A DNA stretch of 64,000 nt from Dendronalium phyllosphericum CENA369 (GCF_016056275.1 NZ_JAECZA010000313.1:33392-97391); one strand, 5' to 3'; shown: positions 17,925-28,074, numbered from the stretch's first letter. The notes: a model not told the origin generated them from the sequence alone. A program made the numbers and translations.

Positions 17925-20900
17925 TTATTCAATTTCTGCTAACAGTTCGTCCAAAGCTTCTTGGCTAAACTCAACATCCGGGAAGTCTGAAGGAGTATAG
18001 CCACCCGCTTCTGGAGATAAGCAGTGGGCAATAATAGCTTCTAGCGCTGCTATATACTCGTGCGCCAAATGTTCTACAGTCTTCCGGCGATGGAATTTTT
18101 CGCTGTAGTACCATTCCAGTTTCAGCCGTCCTTCTATCACCAAACCATCCACCGTGATTAAGTGGCTGCGTTGTCCTTGAGGACTGTGAATAGAACCGCT
18201 AGACTCGCAAGCATATTTCCATCCCAAGGTGGCTAACTGAGTTTGGTCGTATTGACCCAAGTAGTTAAAGCTCACCTGGGCTTTGGGTAGGGCTTGTAAC
18301 TGATGGCGTTCTGCGTTTCGTAGCAGCGCTTCGCTATCGCACTCATCTATACTCAAATAACGCAAGATGCCATAACCAATCCCCTTGTTAGGTATCTGGC
18401 GCAGTTGTTCTTTAACTGACTTGAGAACTTCTTTGATGTCATCTTGCGCTTCCAGCCTTAACAACACGGGGAAGATACTGGTAAACCAGCCTACCGTGCG
18501 CGACAAATCCACATCCTCAAATAAGTCCTCTCGCCCGTGACCTTCTAAGTCAATCAGTAGGGAGGGAGAACTTATCCAGCGAGTGAAGGTCTGCGCTAAC
18601 GCTGTCAGCAGCACATCGTTAATTTGAGTATTGTAAGCCGAGGGAACATCCTGTAACAAAGCGCGAGTTTGTTCTACGCTCAGATGTACAGAGACAGTCC
18701 GGCTGGAGGCTACAGTATTTTCTTGAGTAGCAGCAGTATAATCCAACGGTAACGGCGCAGTTGGGAAACGCATTGATTCCAGCCAGTAATCTAGCTGTAA
18801 GCGGAGTTCTTGACTGCGCGCATAATCCTGCAACCGCATTGCCCATTCCTTAAAGGAGGTGGTTTTTGCAGGTAGTTGGATAGTTTTACCAACTTCTAAC
18901 TGTTTGTATGCTTGCGATAAGTCTTCTAGCAAAATCCGCCACGAAATCCCATCGACAGCCGCGTGATGGATGACGATGAGTAACCGTCCGGCAGAATTTC
19001 CTAGTTGAAACAGAACGACCCGCATCAACGGCCCATCTGCTAAGTTGAGCGTTCTTTGTGCTGAATCTGCTTTAACTGCGATCGCCTTTAACTGTTCCCC
19101 TTGAGGCAGATGTGATAAATCTGCAATGTCCAACGAGACTTCATCTACATCACTGTTGTACTGCTGCCATTTTTCATCCTGCTGCACAAATCGCAGGCGT
19201 AAAGCATCGTGATGATAGAGTAGCTTCTGTAGTGCCTGCTGTAATAGTTCCGGTTGCAAATTTGCGGGAACTTCTAGCAGGACTGATTGGTTAAAGTGAT
19301 GCGGTTCTGGCTGATTTTGCTCAAAGAACCAGTGTAAAACAGGTGTTAGAGGGATAAAACCTGTAACTAACCCTTGTTCTGATTGAACCGAATTAATTTT
19401 ACCAGCAACACTGGCTAATTCAGCAATTGTTTGATGTTGAAATATTTGTTTGGGCGTGAGTTTTAGCCCAGATTGATTAGCTTTGGCGATTATTTGCATA
19501 CTAATGATGGAATCTCCGCCCAATTCAAAGAAATTGTTGTGAATCCCAACTTTTTTAAGTAATAAAACCTCCTGCCAAATCTTGGCTAAGACTTCTTGAG
19601 TGTGAGTGTGCGGAGAAACAAAACCTGTTGATTCATCAGACTCAAACTGCGGTACTGGTAATGCACGGCGGTCTACTTTGCCATTAGGCGTAATCGGCAA
19701 AGCTTCTAAAAATGTGAAGGATGCAGGAACCATGTAACTGGGGAGCTTTGACTTGAGAAACTGGCGTAACTCATTACTGGTAGGCTGCGTGAGTTCTGGG
19801 ATGATATAAGCTGCCAAACTCTTCACACCAGGTATATCTTCCCTAACGATCGCCACAGCCTCGCGCACCTGGGGGTGTTGAGTTAAAGTAGCTTCAATTT
19901 CTGCAAGTTCAATGCGGAAGCCGCGAATCTTAACTTGGTTATCAATGCGACCCAAGAATTCTATATTGCCATCGGCTTGATAGCGAACTAAATCGCCTGT
20001 TTTATACAAGTGCTGAGTGCTGAGTGCTGAGTGCTGAGTGTTGAGTGCTGAGTGCTGGGTGCTGAGTGCTGAGTGCTGAGTGTTGAGTGTTGAGTTCTGA
20101 GTTAAAGATTCTCTTTCTCCCCCTGCTCCCTGCTCCCTGCTCCCTTGCCCAATTCCTGCCTCCTGAAACGGATTAGGAAGAAATTTTTGATTTGTCAAAT
20201 CTGGACGGTTGAGATAGCCTCGTGCCAAGCTTTCGCCACTGATGTAAAGTTCTCCAGTTACACCAATGGGTACAGGTTGTAAGAGAGAATCTAATATATA
20301 AACTTGAGTATTGGCGATCGCCCTCCCAATCCTAGGTGATAAAGTTTGTTGTCCTTTCGGCACAGTCCCAGAGGTTGTTACTACAGTATTTTCTGTCGGG
20401 CCGTAATTATTCACCACCTCAAAGGGATGGAAATCTGAAGGATACTGATGCAGTCGATCGCCACCTGTGAGCAAAGTTCGCAAAGCAGCATTCGCAGGCC
20501 AATTTAATGACAGCATTTTCTCTGCCATTGGCGTTGGTAAAAAGCTAATAGCGATCGCCTTTGCTAACATCCAATCCCGCAGTTGTTCAGGATCGAGTCG
20601 GGTTTCATCATCAGGGAAGTAAATACTAGCTCCCGCCGCCAGATAAGGCCAGATTTCCCAACCACAAGCATCAAAAGCAACTCCTGCAACTTGTGTGGCG
20701 CGATCGCCAGAGGACACCGCAAAAGCTTGCTGATGCCAAAAGACTAGGTTTAACAAGCCTCGATGCTCAATTTGTACCCCTTTAGGTCTGCCAGTGGAAC
20801 CGGAGGTGTAAATTACATAAGCGAGATTGTTAGTTGTCGTAGTGTGAGTTAAATTCTCTGTGCTGGTGCTGGAGATTGCTTTGTCGCTATCCAGACAAAT

Positions 20901-22865
20901 CACCTGCGCTTTGTGTGGCGGTAGGGTTTTAACTAAACTTTCCTGCGTCAGCAGTACCGATACCTGAGCATCTTCTAGCATGAACGCCAAACGCTCTTGG
21001 GGATATGCCGGATCGAGTGGTACATAAGCCCCACCAGCCTTGAGAATGCCTAGCATTCCTACTATCATTAGGGGCGATGCCTTCGGCAACGTCTTCGACG
21101 AACGCTCGATGCAAATTCCCACTAAAACTTCTGGTTTTACCCCAAGTGAGCGTAAATAATGCGCTAATTGATTGGCGCGATCGTTCAACTGTTGATATGT
21201 CAGCGATTCCTCTTCATAAACCACAGCCACAGCATTTGGTGTCTTTTCTACCTGCTGTTCAAATAACTGATGGATACATTTGCTGTGAGGATAAGGTCTA
21301 TAAGTATCATTCCACTCTACTAGTAACTGATGTCGCTCCTGCTGACTTAGCAATGGTAATTCGCCAATACTTTGATGGGGATTGGCAATTATCGCTGCTA
21401 ACAAAGTCTGGAAATGACTCGTCATCCTAGTAATCGTATCTGGCTCAAATAGGTCGCTGTTATATTCCCAAGAACCTATCAATCCTGCTTTTGTCTCCCA
21501 AACTGCCAAGGTCAAGTCAAATTGAGAAGTGCCACGTTCGACAAATTGGGGAGTCAAAGTCAAATCGGGCAATTCTACTTTATCTAACAAAAAATTCTCT
21601 AAGACGAACACCACTTGAAACAGGGGATTGTAGCTGAGAGAACGTTCTGGTTGCAATGCTTCTACCACTTGTTCAAAGGGAACATCTTGATGAGTGTAAG
21701 CAGAAGTTGCAACTTGCCGCACTTGGGAGAGAAATTCTACAAAACTAGGATTTCCCTCAATCCGGTTCCGCAATACCAATGTATTGACAAAAAAGCCAAT
21801 CAATGACTCTAATTCTCTGCGGTTGCGGTTAGCTATAGGGCTACCAACGCAGATATCATCCTGACCACTGTAGCGAAACATTAAAACCACAAAAGCCGCC
21901 AGTAGGGTATGAAATAAGGTCGCCCCTGACTGTTGGCTGAATTTTTTGATTTGTTCGCTTAAATTCCGGTCTATTTGGAATTGCTGGGTCGCACCACAAA
22001 AAGTTTGAATGGCGGGGCGGGGCTTGTCTGTGGGTAGTTCTAACAAGGGTGGTGCGCCAGCTAGTTGTTGCGTCCAGTAATTGAGTTGCTGTTTTTGTAC
22101 TTCCTCTGTCAACCACTGTCGCTGCCAAACTGTAAAATCACCATATTGGATAGGTAATTCAGGGAGCAGTACAGAAGAATCCAGTGTCAAAGCTCGGTAG
22201 AGGCTAGATAACTCTTGGATAAATAGCCCCATTGACCAACCATCGGTGATGATGTGGTGCATAATCAACGCCAAAACATGGGACTCTGACCCCAGCTTTA
22301 ATAAAGTCACCCGCAACAATGGGCCATGACTTAAATCAAAAGGCTGACGAGCTTCTTTGGTGACAATTTGTTGTACCTCTGATGCTGCTAAACCTTGCAA
22401 GTCCAGCACTGGGCTTTTGATTATCAAGCTCGGAGATATGACCTGCACGGGTTTGCCATCGACGGCGGGAAAAGTTGTGCGGAGAATTTCGTGGCGACGG
22501 ATAATTTCGTTGATACTCTGTTCTAGAGCAGCTAGGTTGAGTACACTTTCAAGGCGCAGCTGCAAACTCTCGTTATAAAATGCGCTTTGGCTCTCTAGTT
22601 GATAGAGAAACCACATCCGTTGTTGGGCAAAAGATAAGGGTAATTCTCCAGAACGGTCTATAGATGTTATTGGTTCAAAAGAGGAGTCTGTGGCATTTTT
22701 TGCTTCTTCCAGAAAAGCCAGGATTTCTGATTTGTACGCTAGTAGTTTGTTTTTGAGGTCTGGGTTCATCACTCCCTTGGGAGCGACATATTTTAACTGG
22801 TTGTTTTCCAGCCAAACTTTGATGCCTAAACTATTTAAATAAGAGACGAATTCTATTGTTGTCAT
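17925..22865 (-). CDS. aerB: NRPS, docking-C-A-T-E (aeruginosin AerB-like), predicted D-Leu incorporation
   Basis: N-terminal TubC-like docking segment, C (HHIITDGWS), A (VIYTSGSTGRPKGV), T (LGGDSII), E (HHAAVDGISWRIL; VSFNYLGQYD). A-domain code read by eye as DAWFLGNVVK (Leu). Confidence 0.83.
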   Translation of the reverse strand: MTTIEFVSYLNSLGIKVWLENNQLKYVAPKGVMNPDLKNKLLAYKSEILAFLEEAKNATDSSFEPITSIDRSGELPLSFAQQRMWFLYQLESQSAFYNESLQLRLESVLNLAALEQSINEIIRRHEILRTTFPAVDGKPVQVISPSLIIKSPVLDLQGLAASEVQQIVTKEARQPFDLSHGPLLRVTLLKLGSESHVLALIMHHIITDGWSMGLFIQELSSLYRALTLDSSVLLPELPIQYGDFTVWQRQWLTEEVQKQQLNYWTQQLAGAPPLLELPTDKPRPAIQTFCGATQQFQIDRNLSEQIKKFSQQSGATLFHTLLAAFVVLMFRYSGQDDICVGSPIANRNRRELESLIGFFVNTLVLRNRIEGNPSFVEFLSQVRQVATSAYTHQDVPFEQVVEALQPERSLSYNPLFQVVFVLENFLLDKVELPDLTLTPQFVERGTSQFDLTLAVWETKAGLIGSWEYNSDLFEPDTITRMTSHFQTLLAAIIANPHQSIGELPLLSQQERHQLLVEWNDTYRPYPHSKCIHQLFEQQVEKTPNAVAVVYEEESLTYQQLNDRANQLAHYLRSLGVKPEVLVGICIERSSKTLPKASPLMIVGMLGILKAGGAYVPLDPAYPQERLAFMLEDAQVSVLLTQESLVKTLPPHKAQVICLDSDKAISSTSTENLTHTTTTNNLAYVIYTSGSTGRPKGVQIEHRGLLNLVFWHQQAFAVSSGDRATQVAGVAFDACGWEIWPYLAAGASIYFPDDETRLDPEQLRDWMLAKAIAISFLPTPMAEKMLSLNWPANAALRTLLTGGDRLHQYPSDFHPFEVVNNYGPTENTVVTTSGTVPKGQQTLSPRIGRAIANTQVYILDSLLQPVPIGVTGELYISGESLARGYLNRPDLTNQKFLPNPFQEAGIGQGSREQGAGGERESLTQNSTLNTQHSALSTQHSALNTQHSALSTQHLYKTGDLVRYQADGNIEFLGRIDNQVKIRGFRIELAEIEATLTQHPQVREAVAIVREDIPGVKSLAAYIIPELTQPTSNELRQFLKSKLPSYMVPASFTFLEALPITPNGKVDRRALPVPQFESDESTGFVSPHTHTQEVLAKIWQEVLLLKKVGIHNNFFELGGDSIISMQIIAKANQSGLKLTPKQIFQHQTIAELASVAGKINSVQSEQGLVTGFIPLTPVLHWFFEQNQPEPHHFNQSVLLEVPANLQPELLQQALQKLLYHHDALRLRFVQQDEKWQQYNSDVDEVSLDIADLSHLPQGEQLKAIAVKADSAQRTLNLADGPLMRVVLFQLGNSAGRLLIVIHHAAVDGISWRILLEDLSQAYKQLEVGKTIQLPAKTTSFKEWAMRLQDYARSQELRLQLDYWLESMRFPTAPLPLDYTAATQENTVASSRTVSVHLSVEQTRALLQDVPSAYNTQINDVLLTALAQTFTRWISSPSLLIDLEGHGREDLFEDVDLSRTVGWFTSIFPVLLRLEAQDDIKEVLKSVKEQLRQIPNKGIGYGILRYLSIDECDSEALLRNAERHQLQALPKAQVSFNYLGQYDQTQLATLGWKYACESSGSIHSPQGQRSHLITVDGLVIEGRLKLEWYYSEKFHRRKTVEHLAHEYIAALEAIIAHCLSPEAGGYTPSDFPDVEFSQEALDELLAEIE
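20010..20145. repeat. Heptameric tandem repeats (tgctgag and ctccctg types) inside the aerB-like coding sequence
   Basis: tgctgagtgctgagtgctgagtgttgagtgctgag... followed by ccctgctccctgctccctgctccc; encode STQHSALNTQHSALSTQH. Confidence 0.9.
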
Positions 22866-25800
22866 TTACAGCACCCCCACCTCATATTCGTTTTCTGCAT
22901 CATCAATACTTTCATTCCACTGTTTACCAACAGTTAACAATGCTTCTAGGCTTTCTCCTAAACCAGCGACAGTCGGAGATGCAAAAAAACGATTGGGCGA
23001 TAATTCCACAGCAAAAGCTTCGCGCAATCGCGCAATGACTTGGAAGACTAACAAAGAATTTCCTCCCAGTTCAAAGAAGTTGTCGTGAATGCCGATTTGG
23101 GGTATGCCTAAAACATCTTGCCAAGTTTGAGCTATCTGCCTTTCTGTGTCGTTACGGGGCGGGGTAGTCGCGCTTTTACGAGCCATACCCTTAGCTAGTA
23201 AGTCTCGATTAATTTCGCCGCTAGGAGTGAGGGGCATTTCTGATAGTTGCACAAAGTCACAGTTAACGGTTTTGCCGAAGCGATCGCGCACCGTCAAATC
23301 TGGTAACTTTGGTACAACAGCACCATCTTTGGAAGTGAAATAGGCAGTTAATTTCTGTAACCCTTGAAATTGGGAAGTAAAACGCTGAATTTTAGCATGG
23401 CTGCCATCTAAACCAACTATCAGCGCTGTTTGATCGTGATATAAACCAGCTAAGAAGGAATATAAACCTTGTTGCAGGCTCATATCATAATATCCTTGCG
23501 CACGGATGATTTCTTGTCTCTGATAACCCTTGTTAATCCCGGTATCACGCCAAATTGTCCAAGCAAAACAATAGCTGCGTAACCCAGCAACAGAATTTTG
23601 GTATTGATTAAAGCTTTCTAAGAAATTGTTAGCCGCAGCATAAGCCGCAATTGTCGCGCCACCAAAGAAACTTGCCAAGGACGAAAAGCTGATGAAAACC
23701 CCCTTTCCTTTCAACACCTGATGCAGCACCCAAGCACCTAAAACTTTAGGACGTAAGATTGCAGCTAAACCCTCTGGTGTTTCATCCACTAGCATTTGTT
23801 CGTGGTAAGTTCCCGCCAGATGAATCACGCCATCTAGTTGACTGACCCAGATATTCTTGGCTTTTTCGATGACTTGTTGAGTGGCTGACAAATCGCAGAT
23901 ATCTACTGCTTCATAAACCACTGTTCCCAGTTGCTTTAATTCCTCATAAGCTTTAACTTTATCTAATATTGATGCAGATATAGACTTTGTACTTGGCAGA
24001 GGAGTACGACCAAGTAAGAGCAATTTAGCATCAAAAAACTTAATCAGATATTTAGCGATTTCAACTGCGACCCCGCCAAGACCACCGCTAATTACATACA
24101 TTCCTCCTTGTTTAAAAGGTAGTGCTTGCTTTGGTTTATGTTGTAGATTAACTTTTTCTAAACCTGCAACTAAACGCTTGTTGTCACGGTAAGCAACCTC
24201 TTGTTCTTTTGATACACTTTGGAGTTCTTGCAGAATGTAATTTGCATTAACCTCGGTTAAATTTGTTGGCAAATCGATGTGGCGACAATTTAACCAGGGG
24301 ATTTCATGGGGAATAGTTTTTAGGACACCGAGAACAGGAGATTTTTCATAAGCTATTTTGTCTGTTGGTTTTGTAGACTGCGTATAGCTAGAAATAAATA
24401 ATAATTGAATTGAATTCTGGTCAGTCCGAATTTTTTCTAAGGCTTGGATAATAAATAATAAACTATAAATTCCGTATTCTTGGACTTGTTCCAGAGCTTC
24501 TGGATTGTTGATTTCTCCGCCGTAATCTTGGTAATTCCAGAGATGAAGAATCTGGCTAATATTAAGTTTCTCTGCTTTTATTGCTTTAAATAATTGCTGA
24601 TAGTGTTCGGCGTTGCCAGGTTTTAAGCAGAAGTGATTAGGACTTGCTTGAGTAAAATCGTAACTGGGCGAGACACAAATATATGGTAAGTTTTGTTGTT
24701 GCAATTGCTGACAAATAAATTCACCCAATCCTAGCCGATCGAGGAATACTATAGTCAAACCATCTTGAGGTAGAGGTTGCAAAATTTTGGCTGGCTTTTG
24801 TCGCCAGACTTTTTGGTAAAACCAATCAGGAATAGTAGTATTGGGATTACCTATTAAGATATCAATCTGTTTAATAATTGATTGAAATTCACCAGTTTTA
24901 AACCGTTGGCTGAGTTGCGATCGCTGAATTTTACCAATGGCAGTTTTCGGAATAATTTCTTTATCTACGGAAATTAAATAATCTGGGTTTATGCCTATTT
25001 TGTTAACAACTTTAGTGCGAATTTCTTTGAGGAGATTGACTAAACTGCGATCGCCACTAACAGAAGTATGGAAAAAGATGGCTAATTTATCGGTATTGCT
25101 TCTGGGTTGTCTGACTGCACAGGCGGCTGTATATGAGACTTCTATGGCTTTCAGTTCCTCAACAGCAGCTTCAATTTCATGGCAATAGTAGTTTAAGCCA
25201 TTAATAATAATGACATCTTTTATTCTGCCTGTAATCGTTAAACGCCCTTGATGCAGAAAACCTAAATCACCTGTATTAAACCAACCATCAGAGGTAAAAG
25301 CTTCTTGGTTTGCTTGGGGATTTTGATAGTAACCACTGGTAACAGATGCACCTTTTACTTGTAATCGCCCAATAGTATCTTCGGGAACTATTTGTTCATT
25401 TTCGTCCACAATCCGCACTGAAGCACCTGCAATTGGCAAACCCAATTCTACAAATGAAGCGTCATCTGATGTGGATGCTAAAGAAAAACTATTAGAGTAG
25501 GTAATACCAGAAGCGGTTTCGCACATCCCAAAGGCTGGATGAATTGCGTTGCTTGGTAAACTATAGGGGCGAAGCAGCTTTAAAAAACTCCTAGCTACTT
25601 TAGTAACAATTGGTTCGCCAGCGTTGATAATAAAACGCATCGACGATAAATTCCAGTGCTTTTGCTGAATCTCACTGGCGCGATCGCATATTAAAGAGAA
25701 GGCAAAATTAGGTGTCCAACTAATCGTCGCTTGATGATTATCAATCAAATCTAACCACTTGAGTGGATTCTCAACAATCAAATTAGTAGGCACATGAATT

Positions 25801-27074
25801 TGTTGGCAACCTAAATTAATAGCCAAAATACTGAGAGATACTAGTGCACCTACATGATCTAAAGGCATCCAGTTTAAAACACTGTCTTGATGGGAAAAAT
25901 TACCCATGACAATAAAGCCATTAGTCATACTCAACAAGTTGCGATGATTCAGCATCACACACTTGGGTATACCAGTACTACCAGAAGTCAAAAACAAAAT
26001 TGCTAAATCCTCTGGCTGACTCTGATGCAAGTTTTCATCTGCTTCGCACTCATACAACTGTTCGATAGTCGCTAGTTGCAAGTTTTCTAAATTTAACTGT
26101 GTTGCTAAACTAGCAATCTTGGAAGCTAAAGCATCGCTTGTCAGTACCAGAGGTTTCCCCAATATTTGCCAAGTATTCTGGAGTTTGCTGGTAATAGTGT
26201 TAAGTTGTTCGTAGGTTTTAGCTACAGATATGGCAACGGGAACAAAGCCCCCAAGCACGCATCCCCAAAACGCAGACAGAAAATCTTGATTGTCTTCTAG
26301 TTGAAAAATTACTTTATCTTGGGGCTTAAATCCCAGCTTTTTCAATCCTGATGCAATTCTTTGGGCATTTTGGAACAATTCACTATAAGATTGAAATTTT
26401 TCGCTGCCATCAGTTTGAACGAAAATAATACCTTTATTTGTATTTTTGGCGGCTTTTTCGAGTAAATTTACTAAAGTTTTGGGAGCATCGGGGGAATGTT
26501 GTAGCGGTTCCCCGTGGCTAACGGCTAGTTTATTGGTAGAGGATAAATTCTTGTTTTCTATATTTTGAATAGGTTTGATTGATGGTAAATTTTGCTGGCT
26601 ATTTTCAGTTGTGAATACTTGATTATCACCCAGCAAATCCTCCAAATGCACAGGAGGAATATTTGTAATCAATGGTTCAGTAACTACTGCAACACTATTA
26701 ATTTCTGACAACAAATATAATTGTTTTTCTAGACGAATCATTAAATCAGTATCAATAACTTCTAGGCTAGCTAGAGTTGCTTCATCTAACTGTACTGTAT
26801 CAGTAATAGGTATACTTGAAACTGGTATAAATGCTCTAGGTATCAATTCGCTAGGTAAAACTTTTTGCAAGTGAGACAACAATTGTTCCCTAGCAAACAA
26901 GCCTGATGGAACTACATAAACTATTAACTCATGTTTTAAATTTTTTGTTTGCCTCTCTAATACTACACAATCATCTACAGTCAAACTCGACCTAATAGCA
27001 ATTTCTATTTTTTCGTATGTAAAACTTTTATTATTTGAAGTTTCTATAATTTGTCTATAATTATCTAATTGCAT
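22866..27074 (-). CDS. aerA: Loading AMP-ligase-KR-ACP protein (aeruginosin AerA-like)
   Basis: AMP-binding FLTSGSTGIPKCVMLNHRN; KR YVISGGLGGVAVEIAKYL with ...SFSSLASFFGGATIAAYAAANNF; ACP FFELGGNSLLVFQVIARL. Stop codon abuts the aerB start. Confidence 0.8.
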   Translation of the reverse strand: MQLDNYRQIIETSNNKSFTYEKIEIAIRSSLTVDDCVVLERQTKNLKHELIVYVVPSGLFAREQLLSHLQKVLPSELIPRAFIPVSSIPITDTVQLDEATLASLEVIDTDLMIRLEKQLYLLSEINSVAVVTEPLITNIPPVHLEDLLGDNQVFTTENSQQNLPSIKPIQNIENKNLSSTNKLAVSHGEPLQHSPDAPKTLVNLLEKAAKNTNKGIIFVQTDGSEKFQSYSELFQNAQRIASGLKKLGFKPQDKVIFQLEDNQDFLSAFWGCVLGGFVPVAISVAKTYEQLNTITSKLQNTWQILGKPLVLTSDALASKIASLATQLNLENLQLATIEQLYECEADENLHQSQPEDLAILFLTSGSTGIPKCVMLNHRNLLSMTNGFIVMGNFSHQDSVLNWMPLDHVGALVSLSILAINLGCQQIHVPTNLIVENPLKWLDLIDNHQATISWTPNFAFSLICDRASEIQQKHWNLSSMRFIINAGEPIVTKVARSFLKLLRPYSLPSNAIHPAFGMCETASGITYSNSFSLASTSDDASFVELGLPIAGASVRIVDENEQIVPEDTIGRLQVKGASVTSGYYQNPQANQEAFTSDGWFNTGDLGFLHQGRLTITGRIKDVIIINGLNYYCHEIEAAVEELKAIEVSYTAACAVRQPRSNTDKLAIFFHTSVSGDRSLVNLLKEIRTKVVNKIGINPDYLISVDKEIIPKTAIGKIQRSQLSQRFKTGEFQSIIKQIDILIGNPNTTIPDWFYQKVWRQKPAKILQPLPQDGLTIVFLDRLGLGEFICQQLQQQNLPYICVSPSYDFTQASPNHFCLKPGNAEHYQQLFKAIKAEKLNISQILHLWNYQDYGGEINNPEALEQVQEYGIYSLLFIIQALEKIRTDQNSIQLLFISSYTQSTKPTDKIAYEKSPVLGVLKTIPHEIPWLNCRHIDLPTNLTEVNANYILQELQSVSKEQEVAYRDNKRLVAGLEKVNLQHKPKQALPFKQGGMYVISGGLGGVAVEIAKYLIKFFDAKLLLLGRTPLPSTKSISASILDKVKAYEELKQLGTVVYEAVDICDLSATQQVIEKAKNIWVSQLDGVIHLAGTYHEQMLVDETPEGLAAILRPKVLGAWVLHQVLKGKGVFISFSSLASFFGGATIAAYAAANNFLESFNQYQNSVAGLRSYCFAWTIWRDTGINKGYQRQEIIRAQGYYDMSLQQGLYSFLAGLYHDQTALIVGLDGSHAKIQRFTSQFQGLQKLTAYFTSKDGAVVPKLPDLTVRDRFGKTVNCDFVQLSEMPLTPSGEINRDLLAKGMARKSATTPPRNDTERQIAQTWQDVLGIPQIGIHDNFFELGGNSLLVFQVIARLREAFAVELSPNRFFASPTVAGLGESLEALLTVGKQWNESIDDAENEYEVGVL

Positions 27075-27210
27075 TAGGTTTTAGATCCTTATTTCTTCAA
27101 TATTAATAATTTTAAATTAATAGTAATTAAGAAGTATAAATGTAATTTTTTGTTTGTCTACAATTATCCATCAGATAGATAATCTCAGTTTTGTCAATAA
27201 AATGCAATAG

Positions 27211-27258
27211 CAGTTAAGACAGTTAAGAAGACAGTTAAGACAGTTAAGACAGTTAAGA
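27211..27258. repeat. Five direct copies of cagttaaga upstream of aerA-like gene
   Basis: Copies start at 27211, 27220, 27232, 27241, 27250 (9-bp period with one 12-bp step). Confidence 0.9.
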
Positions 27259-27321
27259 ATAATAAAAAAGTAATTAGTATAAAGTATCCATTGGGATACC
27301 ATTAGCGAATTACCCAAATAG

Positions 27322-27756
27322 CTAAACTGAACCGATTAGTTGAGCAATGAAACGATTGAGAGCCTTCTGAGCAGTTTATACCCAGAAGCTTGCATACCCA
27401 GCTTCAGTTTAGACAAAACACGGTCACGTAAAATTTCAAGTTCCTCTATTGTCAACCCAACAGACTGTTTTGCTGCCTTATTCAGATGTCTGATGAAACT
27501 CACTCTGCCGTGTGATACTCGGTTGAAGTTCGTTTTCCTCTTGTTCGGGAACTAAAAAATCTGCATTTTTCCGTGTAATACTTGGTAGAATGTTATGCCG
27601 AACAATGTGTTCTAAATAGTCAACCCTGGTTAAACCTAAGCATTCACAGACAATACCAAGTGCTTTTCAGGTATCATCAGTTAGTAGCAAAGAACGTACT
27701 TCACGATAATCATCATTCTTGAGCGCAAACTTTCCCTGAATATCCCGTTTCAACAT
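27322..27756 (-). pseudogene. Degenerate small cyanobacterial gene with in-frame stop and two apparent frameshifts
   Basis: MLKRDIQGKFALKNDDYREVRSLLLTDDT*KALGIVCECLGLTRVDYLEHIVRHN..., then in other frames FIRHLNKAAKQSVGLTIEELEILRDRVLSKLKLGMQASGYK and AQKALNRFIAQLIGSV*. Confidence 0.6.
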
Positions 27757-28074
27757 AAGTTTATTTCAGCAATATGTTGATATTTGTTCTTACCAACATA
27801 TCTTATAATCCCAGATCTATTTTTACCAAATATTTGATAGCCTGTAATATTAAAGAATAGAATATAATTTTCATCAAATTGACTTAAAAAATTTTTAAAT
27901 TAATTGATACTCATTATTCGTGTTATGTATTTTGTTGAATCATTTAATTCTTCTTTGTTCTGAAAAGAGAAAATGATTTTAAATGTTCAATATCTACTTG
28001 GTCTATGTGTAATTTAGGGTAAAATGTGGTGAGCTGCGCCTACACAAAATGTAGATACATTCAGGCGATCGCAT

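Noticed and set aside
12900-20145. Direct repeats considered as CRISPR-like arrays
   Set aside because: The units are 7-bp tandem repeats without unique spacers and lie in coding sequence; no cas genes are present.
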